A DNA stretch of 64,000 nucleotides, taken from assembly GCA_033439265.1 (NCBI GenBank), contig JAVTVX010000027.1:5099001-5163000 (forward strand). The letters run 5' to 3'. How positions within the stretch are numbered: the stretch's first letter is position 1; each line of letters starts with the position of its first letter. This document shows positions 25,993 through 36,558 of the stretch, piece by piece. The position numbers and the translations under genes were made by a program. The notes below the pieces were generated by a model. That model searched no databases, was not told the DNA's origin, and saw only the letters and a program-made list of their open reading frames with translations. Source of the stretch: Dillenia suffruticosa (taxonomy: Eukaryota; Streptophyta; Magnoliopsida; Dilleniales; Dilleniaceae).

Positions 25993-26560
25993 TTTAGGGA
26001 ACTGAGGCTTGCCCTTGGACTTCAACATGTCTCTATAACGAGGGCATTCAGACTTTGTTTCCGTAAGTCCCTGAAGACACACACTTACAACGTTGGCAGC
26101 AAATGCCGCTGCACTCGAGGCATCCGTCGTTCTCTTTTGCCTTGCTGCTCACTTTGTTCCTCAAAAATCTTTATAGAAACCAAAACAAACAATGCCATCA
26201 GTATATTATCACAAATAAAATTATAATAAGAAGAAGAAAAGAAGTTCAAACATAGAGACAGACACACTGTTAAAAAAATGTGAAATTACAAAATTGTTCA
26301 TATTAAATGCTATACATACGATTCGAATATAGCACTTAATAAGCTACAAGAACGTGCCTTTTTTTTTTTTTGAAGTCTGCAAAGTGCAAATGGATATTGG
26401 ATATATATATACACACACATATATATTGTAGTTTATCATAAAAGTGATGGCAGAAGGAGTTAATACCTGAGGATGGTGCTGGAGCAGTATAAGCCATGGA
26501 TTGAACAAAGGAGCTAAAAATGAGAAAAACCAGCGACAAGGTTGCAAACACAAGCTTCAT
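25993..26560 (-). pseudogene. GASA (gibberellin-regulated, snakin-like) pseudogene, copy 1
   Basis: Exon 1 (26560-26467) encodes a good signal peptide (MKLVFATLSLVFLIFSSFVQ, then SMAYTAPAPSS) with a GT donor. Exon 2 starts at 26168 and carries the GASA domain [24 protein letters not shown] peptides are secreted 12-cysteine proteins acting in growth and defence. This copy is broken. Cys codons 1 and 2 of the domain are TGA (26161-26163 and 26149-26151), and a ~10-base deletion removes cysteine 3. After GNK, one extra base shifts the frame (the domain resumes as [16 protein letters not shown]). CPC has become CPR and the final KCP is lost. A (GA)n tract lies ~50 bases upstream of the ATG. It shares the second TGA with copy 2 at 47 kb. 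Confidence 0.88.
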
Positions 26561-27014
26561 TTTTGTCTTGTTTTATGGAAAAAGGCACTACAAAATGAAG
26601 AGAGAGAGAGTCCTTTCTTGCCAAGTCGCACTAGAGAACTATTAGAATAGGAGAGGTAAGATTGGGTAAGGGAAAGCCGAGGATGGTTATTACAGTGTTA
26701 AACCATACTGGGCTCAAGTGCACACAGCTTCATATACAGAATGTGTCTTATAAAAATAATCAGGATTAATGCTGTATTGAAGCCTACTAGAAAGTTCCAA
26801 GTCTTGGTCTTCTAAAGTACTTGATCCTTCCTATAGTAATTTCAACCAACATTTAAAAAAAAAAAAAAAAAAATCCAACTACCGAACAGGCTGTGTTCCA
26901 AAATATACTCGTGCATTTAATCCATATTTTATTTTCTTCCCTCATGTCCAATTTTTACGTCTCGTCTCTAAAGCACATACGCGCAGAGAGAGAGACAGAG
27001 AGAGAGAGACTGAT
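26561..27014. other. Divergent spacer between the GASA relic and the DUF1645 relic
   Basis: Former promoter space for two genes that point away from each other. It holds (GA)n tracts at ~26600 and 26983-27010 and a poly(A) run at ~26855-26873. Confidence 0.5.
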
Positions 27015-27610
27015 ATGGAAGTGGTGGTATCTGTAGCAGCAGTAGACTTCCACTTCGACAGCGGTTGCTCAACTCCATACATTAGCGCACCTTCAAGCCC
27101 ACAACGCTTCGGTAACTTCTTCTTCAGCGCCCCCACAAACCCTACTTCACGCTCTTTCTCCCCCGTCTCTCCCCTCTTCCGCCATGACCGCCAAAGCTCG
27201 GGTCTTTCAACTGCTTCAACCACCGCCAACATTCCCTTCAGCTGAGAAGAAATCCCCGGGGAGGCAACATTCCCAAGATTTTTGCCCATTGGTTTTCATT
27301 TCTTGATCTTTCAACTGCTTCAACGATTTCGCTTTTGATTTCGGCGGAAACTTAAATTTAGACCAATCTCCTCTTCTCTCCGCCGCTGACGAACTATTTG
27401 ATGTAGGCAAAATCAAACTTTGAAACCTCCTCCTGGGATCGATTCTTCGAAATCACCAAAGAAGAAATCCAATTCTCCGAGCAACAAGAAGGAATCTTGA
27501 TCCTTTCCAAATCGCTTTGGATCATTCTCGCGAAGTATTAGAGAGAGAAACAGGAGCAAGAGATCGATCATTAAAACCTTAAAGAAAAATTCTCCGCTTG
27601 ACTTGTGGTT
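27015..27610 (+). pseudogene. DUF1645-family pseudogene
   Basis: The start reads MEVVVSVAAVDFHFDSGCST, then PYISAPSSPQRFGNFFFSAP, the usual N-terminus of plant DUF1645 proteins. The conserved IPFxWEEKPG motif appears as IPFS-stop-EEIPGE: TGA (27242-27244) replaces the Trp codon. Downstream pieces DFAFDFGGNLN, LLSAADELFDVGKIK, (frame change) PLKPPPGIDSSKSPKKKS and (frame change) DPFQIALDHSREVLER keep the family order. They need at least two frameshifts, near 27418 and 27496. These proteins are plant-specific and of unknown biochemical function. A (GA)n leader precedes the ATG. The 3' end lies next to the tandem array that starts ~27636. With a stop and several shifts it cannot make the normal protein. 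Confidence 0.8.
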
Positions 27611-27635
27611 CAAAAGGCCACCACGTATGTTCTAA

Positions 27636-30005
27636 CTAGACCGTGTAGATTACGCCATTGCTGCTGACTGGACCTGCTGACCAGGAGGCCATCCGAGAGA
27701 TGACTGGACTATTGCAGATGATGTGGCTATTGGGAAGGGCGAAGGTGTATGGTGACTGGGACTTGCGATGACATGTTGGCACACTAGGAGACCAGATTTT
27801 CGCTAACCGGACATGGGGATGACGTGGTATCTGACTCGGACACCACGTAAGCGCTGAATGGACCCATGGATGACTAGATAGAGAGATGACGTGTCAGATG
27901 ACTGGATAGGGGTGATGAGTTGTCTTCTGACATGGACGCATGATAGCGCTGACTGGACCAAGGTATGAGGTATTGGATGACTGGCTGTGGGGGATGACGT
28001 GTCAGATGACTGGACAGGGTGGATGAGTTGTCTCTGACTCGGATGCCATGCAACCTCTGACTGGACCTACACAATTACGTGTTTGCTGACTGGATGTGGA
28101 TGATGACGTGTCTGCTGTCTCTGGGCCAAGTCATAGATGACTGTACCCTGCCGATGACCTGTCGAATGATTGGACAGCGAGGATGAGCTGTCATTGACTA
28201 GGACGCCATGTAAGCGCTGACTGGACCTACCCAATGATGTGTCTGATGACGTGTCGACTGACTCAGACGCCAGGTCATCGATGACTGTACAAGCGGATGA
28301 CGCGTAGAATGACCGGACAGGGATGAGCTGTCCTATGACTCGACGCCAGGTGAGCGCTGACTGGACCAATGGAATGACATGTCTGATGACTGGATGTGGG
28401 GGTTGACGTGTCTGCTGACTCCAAGACCAGGTCATCGATGACTGTACACAGCCGATGACGTGTAGAATGACTGGACAGAGGGATGAGCTGTCATCTGACT
28501 CGAACGCCGTGTCAGCGCTGACGGGACCAACGGAAGGACGTGTCTGATGACTGGATGTGGCGGTTGACGTGTCTGCTGACTCCGACGACAGGTCATCGAT
28601 GACTGTACAGAACCGATGACGTGTAGAATGACTGGACTGATTGATGAGCTGTCATCTGACTCGGACGCCAGGTGAACGCTGACCGGACCAACGGAATGAC
28701 ATGTCTGATGACGGGATGTGGGGGTTGACGTGTCTGCTGACTCCCAGACCAGGTCATCGATGACTGTACAGAACGAATGACGCGTCTGCTGACTCCGACG
28801 CCAGGTCATCGATGACTGTACAGAACCGATGACGTGTAGAATGACTGGACAGAGGGATGAGCTGTCATATGACTCGGACGCCAGGTAAGCGCTGACTGGA
28901 CCAACGGAATGACGTGTTTGATGACTGGATATGGGGGTTCAGCTGTCTGCTGACTCCGACGCCAGGTCATCGATGACTGTACACTGCCGATGACGTGTAG
29001 AATGACTGGACAGCGGGATGAGCTGTCGTCTGACTCGAACGCCGTGTAAGCGATGACTGGACCAACCGAATGACGTGTCTGATGACTGTGTGGATGATGA
29101 CGTGTCGGCTGACTCGGAGGCCAGGTAATCGATGACTGTACAGAGCGGATGACGTGTAGAATGACTGGACAGGGATGAGCTGTCATATGACTCGGACGCC
29201 AGGTGTGCGCTGACTGGACCAACGGAATGATGTGTCTGATGACTGGAATTGGGGTTGACGTGTCAGCTAACTCGGAGGCCAGGTCATCGATGACTGTACA
29301 CTGCCGATGACGTGTAGAATCACTGGACAGCGACATGAGCTGTCATATGACTCGGACGACAGGTAACCGCTGAGTGGACCAACCGAATGACGTGTGATGA
29401 CTGGTTGTGGATGATGACGTGTCGGCTGATTCGGAGGCCAGGTCATCGATGCCTGTACAGAGCGGATGACGTGTAGAATGACTGGACAGGGATGAGCTGT
29501 CATATGACTCACGCCGGTAAGCACTGACTGGACCAACGGAATGACGTGTCTGATTACTGGATGTTGGGTTGACGTGTCTGCTGACTCCGAGGCCAGGTCA
29601 TCGATGACTGTACCCATCCGATGACTTGTCGAATGACTCTTCTGATGCTGAGTGCTGACTGGATGCGGCCGACAACATGTCGGATGACTGGGTAGGGGCG
29701 ATGAGATGTCCTCTGACTCTGCGCCACATCAGCGCTGACTGTACTCAGGAGAACAGATGACTGGATATTGCGGTTGTCGTGTCGTCCGATAAGTATGCCA
29801 TGTCACCGCTAAATGGATCCAAGGTAATTACGTGCCTGATGACTGGGTATAGGAGATGACCTGTTTGATGACCGGATATGCAAGATTACGTGTTATGTAA
29901 CTCGGAAGCCAGGTGATCCCGACTGGTCTATGCAGATGACGTGTCCGATGAATAGGACCCCAGTGCATTGCTGACAGCATCAATCAGATGACGTGTCAAC
30001 TCATA
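27636..30005. repeat. Tandem array, ~160-bp unit built of two ~80-bp halves
   Basis: The marker GTCATCGATGACTGTAC recurs at about 28274, 28431, 28592, 28753, 28805, 28966, 29125, 29283, 29442 and 29595. That gives steps of 153-161 bp, plus one short 52-bp step. Each unit has two related halves, one with GATGAGCTGTCAT...GGACGCCAGGTAAGCGC and one with GTTGACGTGTCTGCTGAC...GCCAGGTCATCGATG, so it is a dimer of ~80 bp. The outer ~400 bp on each side is more degenerate. TGACGTG occurs about two dozen times. Long minus-strand frames inside are discussed in the findings; no known protein is encoded. Confidence 0.92.
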
Positions 30006-30038
30006 AGATCCACGTCTTCAGGCTAAAGATTGGGGAAG

Positions 30039-30368
30039 TTACAACCCTTCACCGCCCTTCGCTCTCTGATTTGTCTTCCCCGACGGAGATTTCTCCTCCA
30101 TACTAATTCTACATCTCTCCACGCCATCCGTTGAAATCCCCCTTTCTTTTGTTCTTAAGATCCATGTTTTGTTTGCTTCTATCAAGCTCTCTCTCTCTCG
30201 CCCATCAATTCCCCCATTTTGTCGATTCCATTCCATCTTCTCAACCTCGTCATCGGTGAGGGACCAAAGAGAATTGTTGACAGATTGAGATGTTGAAGAA
30301 GAAGAGGAGGAGGAAGAAGCGAGAGAGCTGAAAATATTGTCCAGGCAAACTCTAAAACTGTCTTCCAT
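30039..30368 (-). pseudogene. N-terminal part of an unidentified plant gene, probably truncated at the array
   Basis: The open frame starts MEDSFRVCLDNIFSSLASSS, has a Ser run, then SLWSLTDDEVEKMEWNR, which looks like a conserved helical N-terminus. After ~50 residues the sequence turns into basic low-complexity text and stops about 35 bases from the edge of the tandem array. A plausible (C)TCTCTCT and A-rich leader lies upstream (30370-30420). I do not recognise the family with confidence. The C-terminal part of the original protein seems to be missing, so a truncated gene is more likely than a small intact one. Confidence 0.4.
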
Positions 30369-31434
30369 GTTTCGGTTTAGAGAGAGTGTGTGGGGTTAGG
30401 ATTCTTGTAATTTTTGGTCGAGTAGAAGTTTCGTACCCCTTTACGCAGATCAGGCATGCTTTTTCGCCCATATAATCCCGACAACAAGACCTCACCCCTA
30501 ACCCTAAGAATCCGAACAACATTATACTTGTCAAATCCCAAAATCTTTATTCTCCGCCATCACTTCAAAAGCCCCGAAGTCGAACAAATTTCAGCTGAAT
30601 TGGGGTTTGTTTGGCTGGAGATGATAATTTGTTTCTAGGGTTTGCAAAAGAAAAGAAATTAGGAAAGGGTAAGGTAAACGCCGAAACTTAAGAGGGGGAG
30701 AGCTGTTTGTACGGTTTGTTTGAGGAAAGTTGAACGGATTAAGGGAAACTAAATAGGAACGTTTGAAAAGACGTGGAAATAGAGAAGACACGGACGAAGA
30801 CCGACGTGTTTTTTGGGGTATTTTGAATTTTTTGGGTACCCAATAGGACTTTACAAAGCAAATTCTATTTTTTTATCGGGTGTTGAAATCTGTGTACAGG
30901 TTGGCGACTCCAAGACCAATCTCCTCAACTCAAAACCCTCCAAAAAGGAATAAAAAATTTATACAAGTAGATTAATAAATAAATTGCCTCAAGGTAAGGT
31001 TTAAATTACACACTTCTAATTGTTAAAAAAAAAAGAAAAAAATTATTTTAATTTTTATTCTTAAATTAATTTAGCTTTGAGATACTTATAAATTACGACA
31101 ATAATAAATTTAAAACTATTTTATATTTGTTAATTAATTTAAATAATAAAAATTTTTTAATTGTATTAACATTTTAGAATCTGATATCTAAGTTAAAGGA
31201 TATGAAGAATAAGGAAAGTATCCCTACTCTCTACATCACACAGCTCAAAGAAATCAATTTATGTTTTTTTTTTGGGCTGAGCAGGTCCCCTGAAGCAATG
31301 CCACTTCGAAACGTTGAAGATTACCTAAAGCAGCCCAATCTGGGGCAGTAAAGCTCGGTTTATTCTGGTGGATTTGGAGATAAAAGGAAATGACAGGACT
31401 TGCCAGTGGCAAATTCACATCAAATTCCCTCCCC
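30369..31434. other. AT-rich spacer
   Basis: No gene recognised. A short minus-strand open frame (31451-31254: MGREFDVNLPLASP..., FTAPDWAALGNLQRFEVALL) looks protein-like. It is cut at its N-terminal side by the LINE insertion at 31451, but its family is unknown. Confidence 0.45.
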
Positions 31435-32163
31435 ATAACTACACCCTCCACAAAACACTCGGCTACTGTTGAGTGACATCTCTAAGTTGAGTGAAGATTG
31501 AAGGAAAGCTTTTGCTGTTCTGGGGGGTCTGAGACCAGAGGTAGTTTATGGGTCAAATGGTCTCCTCCTACCGCTGGCAAATTCAAGCTTAATTCAGATG
31601 GAGCAGTCTCCCGAGTGACTAGAATGGCGGGAACGGGGGGTCTCATAAGAAGAGATGATGGTAGCTGGGTTAGGGGCTATACTATAAATATAAGCATTGC
31701 TGACACCATCACAGCGGAGTTATGGGGTGTGGTGGAAGGCCTTAAGCTTGCGAGAAGCCTGGGTATCCAGAACCTGCGACTAGAAGTGGACAGCTCTTCT
31801 TTGGTGAAGCTGCTGGAAGCGGAGGAGGAAATGGATCACCCTCTCCATTTAATCAGCCTTGACTGCAAACTTCTGCTGTCCGAGCTGGGAGTAACCAAAG
31901 TCTCTCATATTTTTCGAGAGATGAACAGGAGTGCTGATTTCCTTGCCAAGATGAGCTTAAGCACTAAGCTGGGAGTTGCTGTGCTGGACCACCCGCCTCA
32001 TGAGTTGAAGTCCATTTTGTTAGAAGAGTCGAGGGGTGTGGAGTTTCCTAGGACTGGTGGCAATGGGTCCACCGGGGTTTTGTTTAGAGCCTCTGTTGTT
32101 GTTTTCGGCCTGGGTGTTGTCTGTTTCTCCTTCTTACCAAAAAAAAAATAACTATACCCTCCA
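31435..32163 (+). mobile_element. 5'-truncated LINE (non-LTR retrotransposon) with target-site duplication
   Basis: A 16-bp direct repeat with one mismatch, ATAACTACACCCTCCA at 31435-31450 and ATAACTATACCCTCCA at 32148-32163, encloses a ~700-bp insert. The insert ends in a short poly(A) (~32139-32148) and carries the RNase H region at its 3' end. Variable-length duplication, A-tail and 5' truncation are the hallmarks of target-primed reverse transcription. Confidence 0.88.
31495..32151 (+). pseudogene. RNase H-like domain of a LINE ORF2, 5'-truncated
   Basis: Open frame with no proper ATG at its 5' end, as expected for a truncated LINE. It reads WVKWSPPTAGKFKLNSDGAV, then TAELWGVVEGLKLARSLG, LEVDSSSLVKLLE and VSHIFREMNRSADFLAKMSL. 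These carry the four acidic residues of the RNase H fold: D in NSDGA, E in AELWG, D in EVDSS, D in RSADFL. This is the type of RNase H (RVT_3) attached to plant LINE reverse transcriptases. There it removes the RNA strand during second-strand synthesis. No stop interrupts it, so the insertion is fairly recent, but no reverse transcriptase is present. Not a host gene. Confidence 0.88.
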
Positions 32164-32900
32164 AGCAATGTCAAACCTTCTTGCTATATAACCTAACCTC
32201 CGATACGAAGTTCATTAATTTTGATATTTCTCATGGAAAAAACACTAGAATATAGAAACTGTGGATCATGTAGATCTATACTAGTCCATAGAGTAAATCC
32301 CCATTTTTGGTGTGACCCAATTGATAAAATTACACCTCACTTTAAGTGAGGTGTAATTGGACAAATGGTTTGGATACGGTGAAGAATTATGAGGATGATC
32401 GATAATTTGATTGATTGTAATGTTTGAAATGTATGAATGAATGCGTTATAGTAGATGAGAAAAGGGGATATAAGCTTATTGTTCGAATCATGTAAATATT
32501 GTATATTTTGTGTTCGATTCATTTCTGTTGTACATGCTTGATACTTTTTTACAAGAGTATGATGAACTTTCCACAAAGCATATCACAAGAAAGCAGGTGA
32601 AACATATTGCCGTAACAGATCCAACCTATAATGAATAAAGGAATGTTTGGTTAAGCAACATGGTCCAAAATGAAAGATTAATTCATGAATTTAGCTCAGT
32701 TCACTGCATACGGATTCAGAGATGTTATCAATAGCAAGAGTGGTTCATCATAATCTTGACATGTGCATGCCACCCCAAAATGGAGTACAAATTGGGAAGG
32801 CCGGTGGGTGGGGAGCTGATTGATGAGATACTCAAGTCATAAAATTTCGCAGATAACATGTGCAGTTGGGCGTATAAAAGAATACCGCTAGGCTTTGAGC
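32164..32900. other. Spacer without a gene
   Basis: AT-rich. GTGAGGTGTAATT-type palindrome at ~32333-32357 (ACACCTCACTTTAAGTGAGGTGT), otherwise nothing recognised. Confidence 0.5.
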
Positions 32901-32904
32901 AGAT

Positions 32905-33110
32905 TTTTTTTTTTGGTCTACACGGGATACTTCCCCAATCGACCAGTATCTGAGATTTTATTCTAACTAATTTGATCTCACCTGTCTAGAGGTCTCCCTT
33001 TAAAGGATGAGAATCTTTCAACGTAATCCGGTTTGTTCCCAAGTCTCGAATTTGGGTTCTTGGTTAAGTAGTCAAACAACTTTATTCACTCAACCGACTG
33101 ACGGAACAAT
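32905..33110 (-). mobile_element. tRNA-derived SINE copy
   Basis: Read on the minus strand it has an A-box-like head (CAGTCGGTTGAGTG), a B-box-like AATTCGAGACTTGGGAAC, a body with CTCAGATACTGGT, and an A-rich tail (poly-T at 32908-32918 on +). It is one of four related minus-strand copies in the window. Confidence 0.6.
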
Positions 33111-33616
33111 AACCAAGGGGTGAAAATTAGTTTCTTAATTAACAAAAGGGTACTGCTAGGCTTCTTTAAGAGTTCAAATTGGATCGGATGAGAGAGCTCT
33201 AGGAAAATAGTTTTTTAATCTGCCTATCCTGTCATGAATATAGACCGATGGATACCACGGAATCCTTACCTGACTAGCAACATAAGGCAAATAATCTACC
33301 CTCTTGGGCCACTTATCATGTTCTACTCTTGAACATGCGAAATTTTATAACGCTTGAAATATTTTTGAAAGTATCACCAATCATGTTCTAGGCAAATGAT
33401 CTACACTTCAGAACTGGGTTACTCAAAGAAGTGCTTTGCCACTTTAGCTAAAAATGCACAAAACATAGTAGCTTTACTAGGGACAACTCATAACTCATAA
33501 CTTAAAAGAGAATCCTTCTAATGAATCCTTTTCATCCCAAACAGGTGAAATAACATATATTTTCATCGACTTAAATTTTTTGTAAAAACAATAGTAACAC
33601 AAAATATTCTAAATTC

Positions 33617-34030
33617 ACTAAAAAAACACGGTTTTACTAGCGGATTTAACCACAAAAATTATAGAAAAATTTGTCACTAAATTTCTTAACGACGAAAAAA
33701 AATTTATCACTAATATAGCAACGCAAAAATTTAGCGATGAGAAAACCAAATTTATGGACGAAAAAACCAAATTTTTTGCCAAAATAGAGACAAATTTCAT
33801 TGCGAAATTTCATGACTAACTTAGCCGCAGAATACACCTTTTCATCGCTAAGGTTAGCGACGGAAGTGAAAGTCTGTCACTAAGCTTAGGCAATATTTAA
33901 CGACAAAAACAATTATCCGTGGTTAACTTAACAATGAATTTATTATCGATGAGTTTTGCGTCGAGCTGAAAATTTTAGCCATGAAACTTAGCAGCGACAA
34001 ATCTAAAAATTTAGGAAAAAAAATTTCGGT
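33617..34030. repeat. Left subterminal repeat region of a CACTA-like element
   Basis: Starts near CACTAAAAAAACACGG (33617). It then contains many diverged copies of TTAGCGACGAAAA / TTCGTCGCTAA-type motifs in both orientations (e.g. AACGACGAAAA, TTTAGCGATGAG, TTAGCGACGGAAG). Such repeats next to a CACTA tip are the transposase-binding subterminal repeats of En/Spm-type elements. A related, longer repeat block lies at 45260-46490. The opposite tip was not found. Confidence 0.6.
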
Positions 34031-34354
34031 TGTTTTAATGTATTTTCTTGTTTAGAAAAAAAATACCCTGTCCAACCAACATTCGAATATCCAATTCAAC
34101 AAAATAATCCATCAGTATTCATCCAATCCAAAAAAACCATGAATATTCATCCAACAACATTCATCCAATAAATATAAAAATTTTGCAGTCCAACATCCAT
34201 CCAATAAAAGTTTGTCCATCCAACAAAAAGTGAATAAAATCAAAATCAAACAAATATCAATAAACTCCAATATCCAACATCGAAGAAGATATTAATAATA
34301 AAATCAATATCGTCCGATATTTAACATACAAGAAAATAGTAATAATATCCCCAA

Positions 34355-34432
34355 GGGGATAGCCTAGTGGTATAAACCTCCCTCCCCCAACCTGATAATC
34401 TCATTTTCAAATTTTTGTACAAAAAAAAACAA
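34355..34432 (+). repeat. SINE-head-like repeat
   Basis: GGGGATAGCCTAGTGGTATA has the look of a tRNA-like A box. It is followed by a short body ending TTTTTGTACAAAAAAAAAC. Probably a truncated tRNA-derived SINE on the plus strand. Confidence 0.4.
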
Positions 34433-34545
34433 AGAAAATAGTAATAATAACATCCAACAAACATTCATCAATCATGCCGCTCGTCAGCATCAAGGTCATC
34501 AGTGGGAGGTATAGAAGAGGGAACCTGACTCTGCGAGGGAATAAA

Positions 34546-34803
34546 CTAACTTATATCCAATTTGAAGTGCTGTAACATAAGCCGTTGCATTAGCTCAAAC
34601 GATTGTCTGAGTTCACGCATTTCTTCGTCTTTCTTTGCAAGTTGCGCTTTGAGGCTAAGCACTTCTTCGTGTAGTTGTCTAGTTGAACTTGTCTTCTTGA
34701 AATGGCCGCGATGGAGCATGAAGGACCAGGTGTGTACATTCTGGTCAACGATCCCATCCCAAATATTCTTCCTTTTTTTATCCCACCAGATGTCTCTAAC
34801 CAC
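34546..34803 (-). pseudogene. CACTA transposase, C-terminal coiled-coil exon
   Basis: The frame (34803 to 34546) reads FKKTSSTRQLHEEVLSLKAQ, LAKKDEEMRELRQSFELMQR. This is the charged coiled coil that closes plant CACTA (Transposase_24-type) proteins. It lies on the same strand as, and downstream of, the transposase exons at 38585-39409, which fits one gene. The 3.8-kb gap between them holds the cryptochrome fragment. The N-terminal 25 residues (MVRDIWWDKKRKNIWDG...) are uncertain. Confidence 0.6.
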
Positions 34804-36558
34804 AAAGCCATATTATCAACGACGGGTCAGATGAAACACCATTATCAGCACCACTTGAATGAGTCACTACATTATTATGATGAAAATCCAAAAGGAAAGT
34901 CAAGTAAAGCAATAAGAATCAACAATTACAAGTTCATCAAAATAATAATACTATAAAAAAGACAAAAAAATATGTACAAATAATATAGTGAAGTAGAATA
35001 TGTCCACCAAATCATACCATACCAAATGAGTCTAAGAAAATAAATGAAGTCCAATAAAATTTAGGAAAAGAAATAAACACACGAGCAAACAAATAATAGC
35101 AACAATTGGATCAACAATAAACCAAGTGAAAGAAATTAGCATGAAATTATTAAAATAAATTAAAAACAAGACAAACAATTCTAATAATAATAAAGGAGAA
35201 GCAAATACCACATCAGGGCATCTACATTGTGTAACATTACTGATGATTAATAGATCAAGTGTCATGGAATTCAAAAGGTGAGATATTCAAAACCATCAAT
35301 AGAAAAAACATTTTTTGTTATGAAATAAAGGAGAATATCATTTGGTAATGCATAATTAAGAGCTTTTTGTTGAAAAAAAAATGTTTAATCCCAAAAAAGC
35401 AAAGAAAATTACTTTTTTTAGGAATTTTTTTTTTTGGGGGGGGGGGGAGGGGGAGGAGAAGTTGAGCCTTATAGCGGACAGGAATGCATACAACATCAGG
35501 TTTCCTGGAATTAGGTAAGTTTCGTCAAGTCTCAGTTAAAAATATGGGTGTACCATCCAGATCTGGATTCCATACTTGTTCTCTGCTCTTATTGACTCGC
35601 CCAATTTCACTATTCTTGGTCTGCATTGCTCGATTTCCTGCTCCTAACCCAAGATTTCCATCACATTACACCTTAAATACTTGAAATTAACAATGTCATT
35701 TAGCTCAATTCCCATGTTCTAAATGGGATCTCTAGTGGGTTTGATCTACAGGACCGAATAATCAACTGCTGCATTTTCCAGCAACCTTTGACATTGCTAC
35801 CTTTGATTAGAACCATGTTTTAGGGTATTTTAGACCCCTTCAATTTAATCAAAGCTAGACTTTGGTTTCCCTTGGTATATAGATGTTGCCTGTCAGTTTT
35901 GAGTGCTGTCAAGTACTCGAATTCAAGTTCAAGTTTAAACTGATAATTAGCTATTGATCTAATTCCACCTAAAGGGTTTGCCTGCTTACCAAGCTCGAAC
36001 TCTATGAAGCATGTTGTGACATTAAAACAGTTTACAATTTTGCAGCTATATATAGATATAGCCCATACTTTTTGCTATTTTCATGGCTATTTTCTTTTAC
36101 TGCATCTGATAGTTTGAATTCTGTTCCTTCTGAGCCTTAGTGCAGTGGACATATGCTTTCCTTCATGGCTATTTTCAGAGTTTGGTTATTTGTCTCGAGT
36201 TTCTTGTTGTAAGATAAAGTATACATTGAGTTGGTAGCTTTAGAGAATTGTATGGTTTGTCCCCTAAGCTGCCTTCTATAACCCTATTCCCATTATCAAC
36301 ATTATCCACAGCTACAAATTAGCAGACTCTAGATTTGTAACTAAGTGGAGATGTCTGCTGTGTCTCCAATTGACCAGAAGTCTAAGGCTATGCCTCTTAG
36401 TTTACTCGTTACCAAGTAGGACCCTAACCTTCAGGATCCCACTTGTCATTCTATTTCGCCACTCAATTATCTTGTTTGTGTTCGCCTAGAAATTGTCTCA
36501 CCTCTACTGTTCTGGTCTGGTTTTGTCATCACTTAACAAGTTACTAATCCTTCTACAG
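34804..36558. other. Non-coding interior of the CACTA-like region
   Basis: AT-rich. A T/G tract lies at 35425-35453. From ~35470 the composition changes to intron-like, T-rich DNA that leads without a break into the splice acceptor of the cryptochrome exon at 36559. Part of that gene's intron was therefore probably carried along. Confidence 0.45.

Noticed and set aside
25993..26168. Selenocysteine or recoding at the TGA codons in GASA copy 1
   Set aside because: Flowering plants lack selenoprotein machinery, and this copy also has a deletion and a frameshift, so it is simply a pseudogene.
27636..30005. CRISPR-like array
   Set aside because: The unit is ~160 bp and continuous, with no short repeat/unique spacer pattern, and the DNA is a plant nuclear genome.
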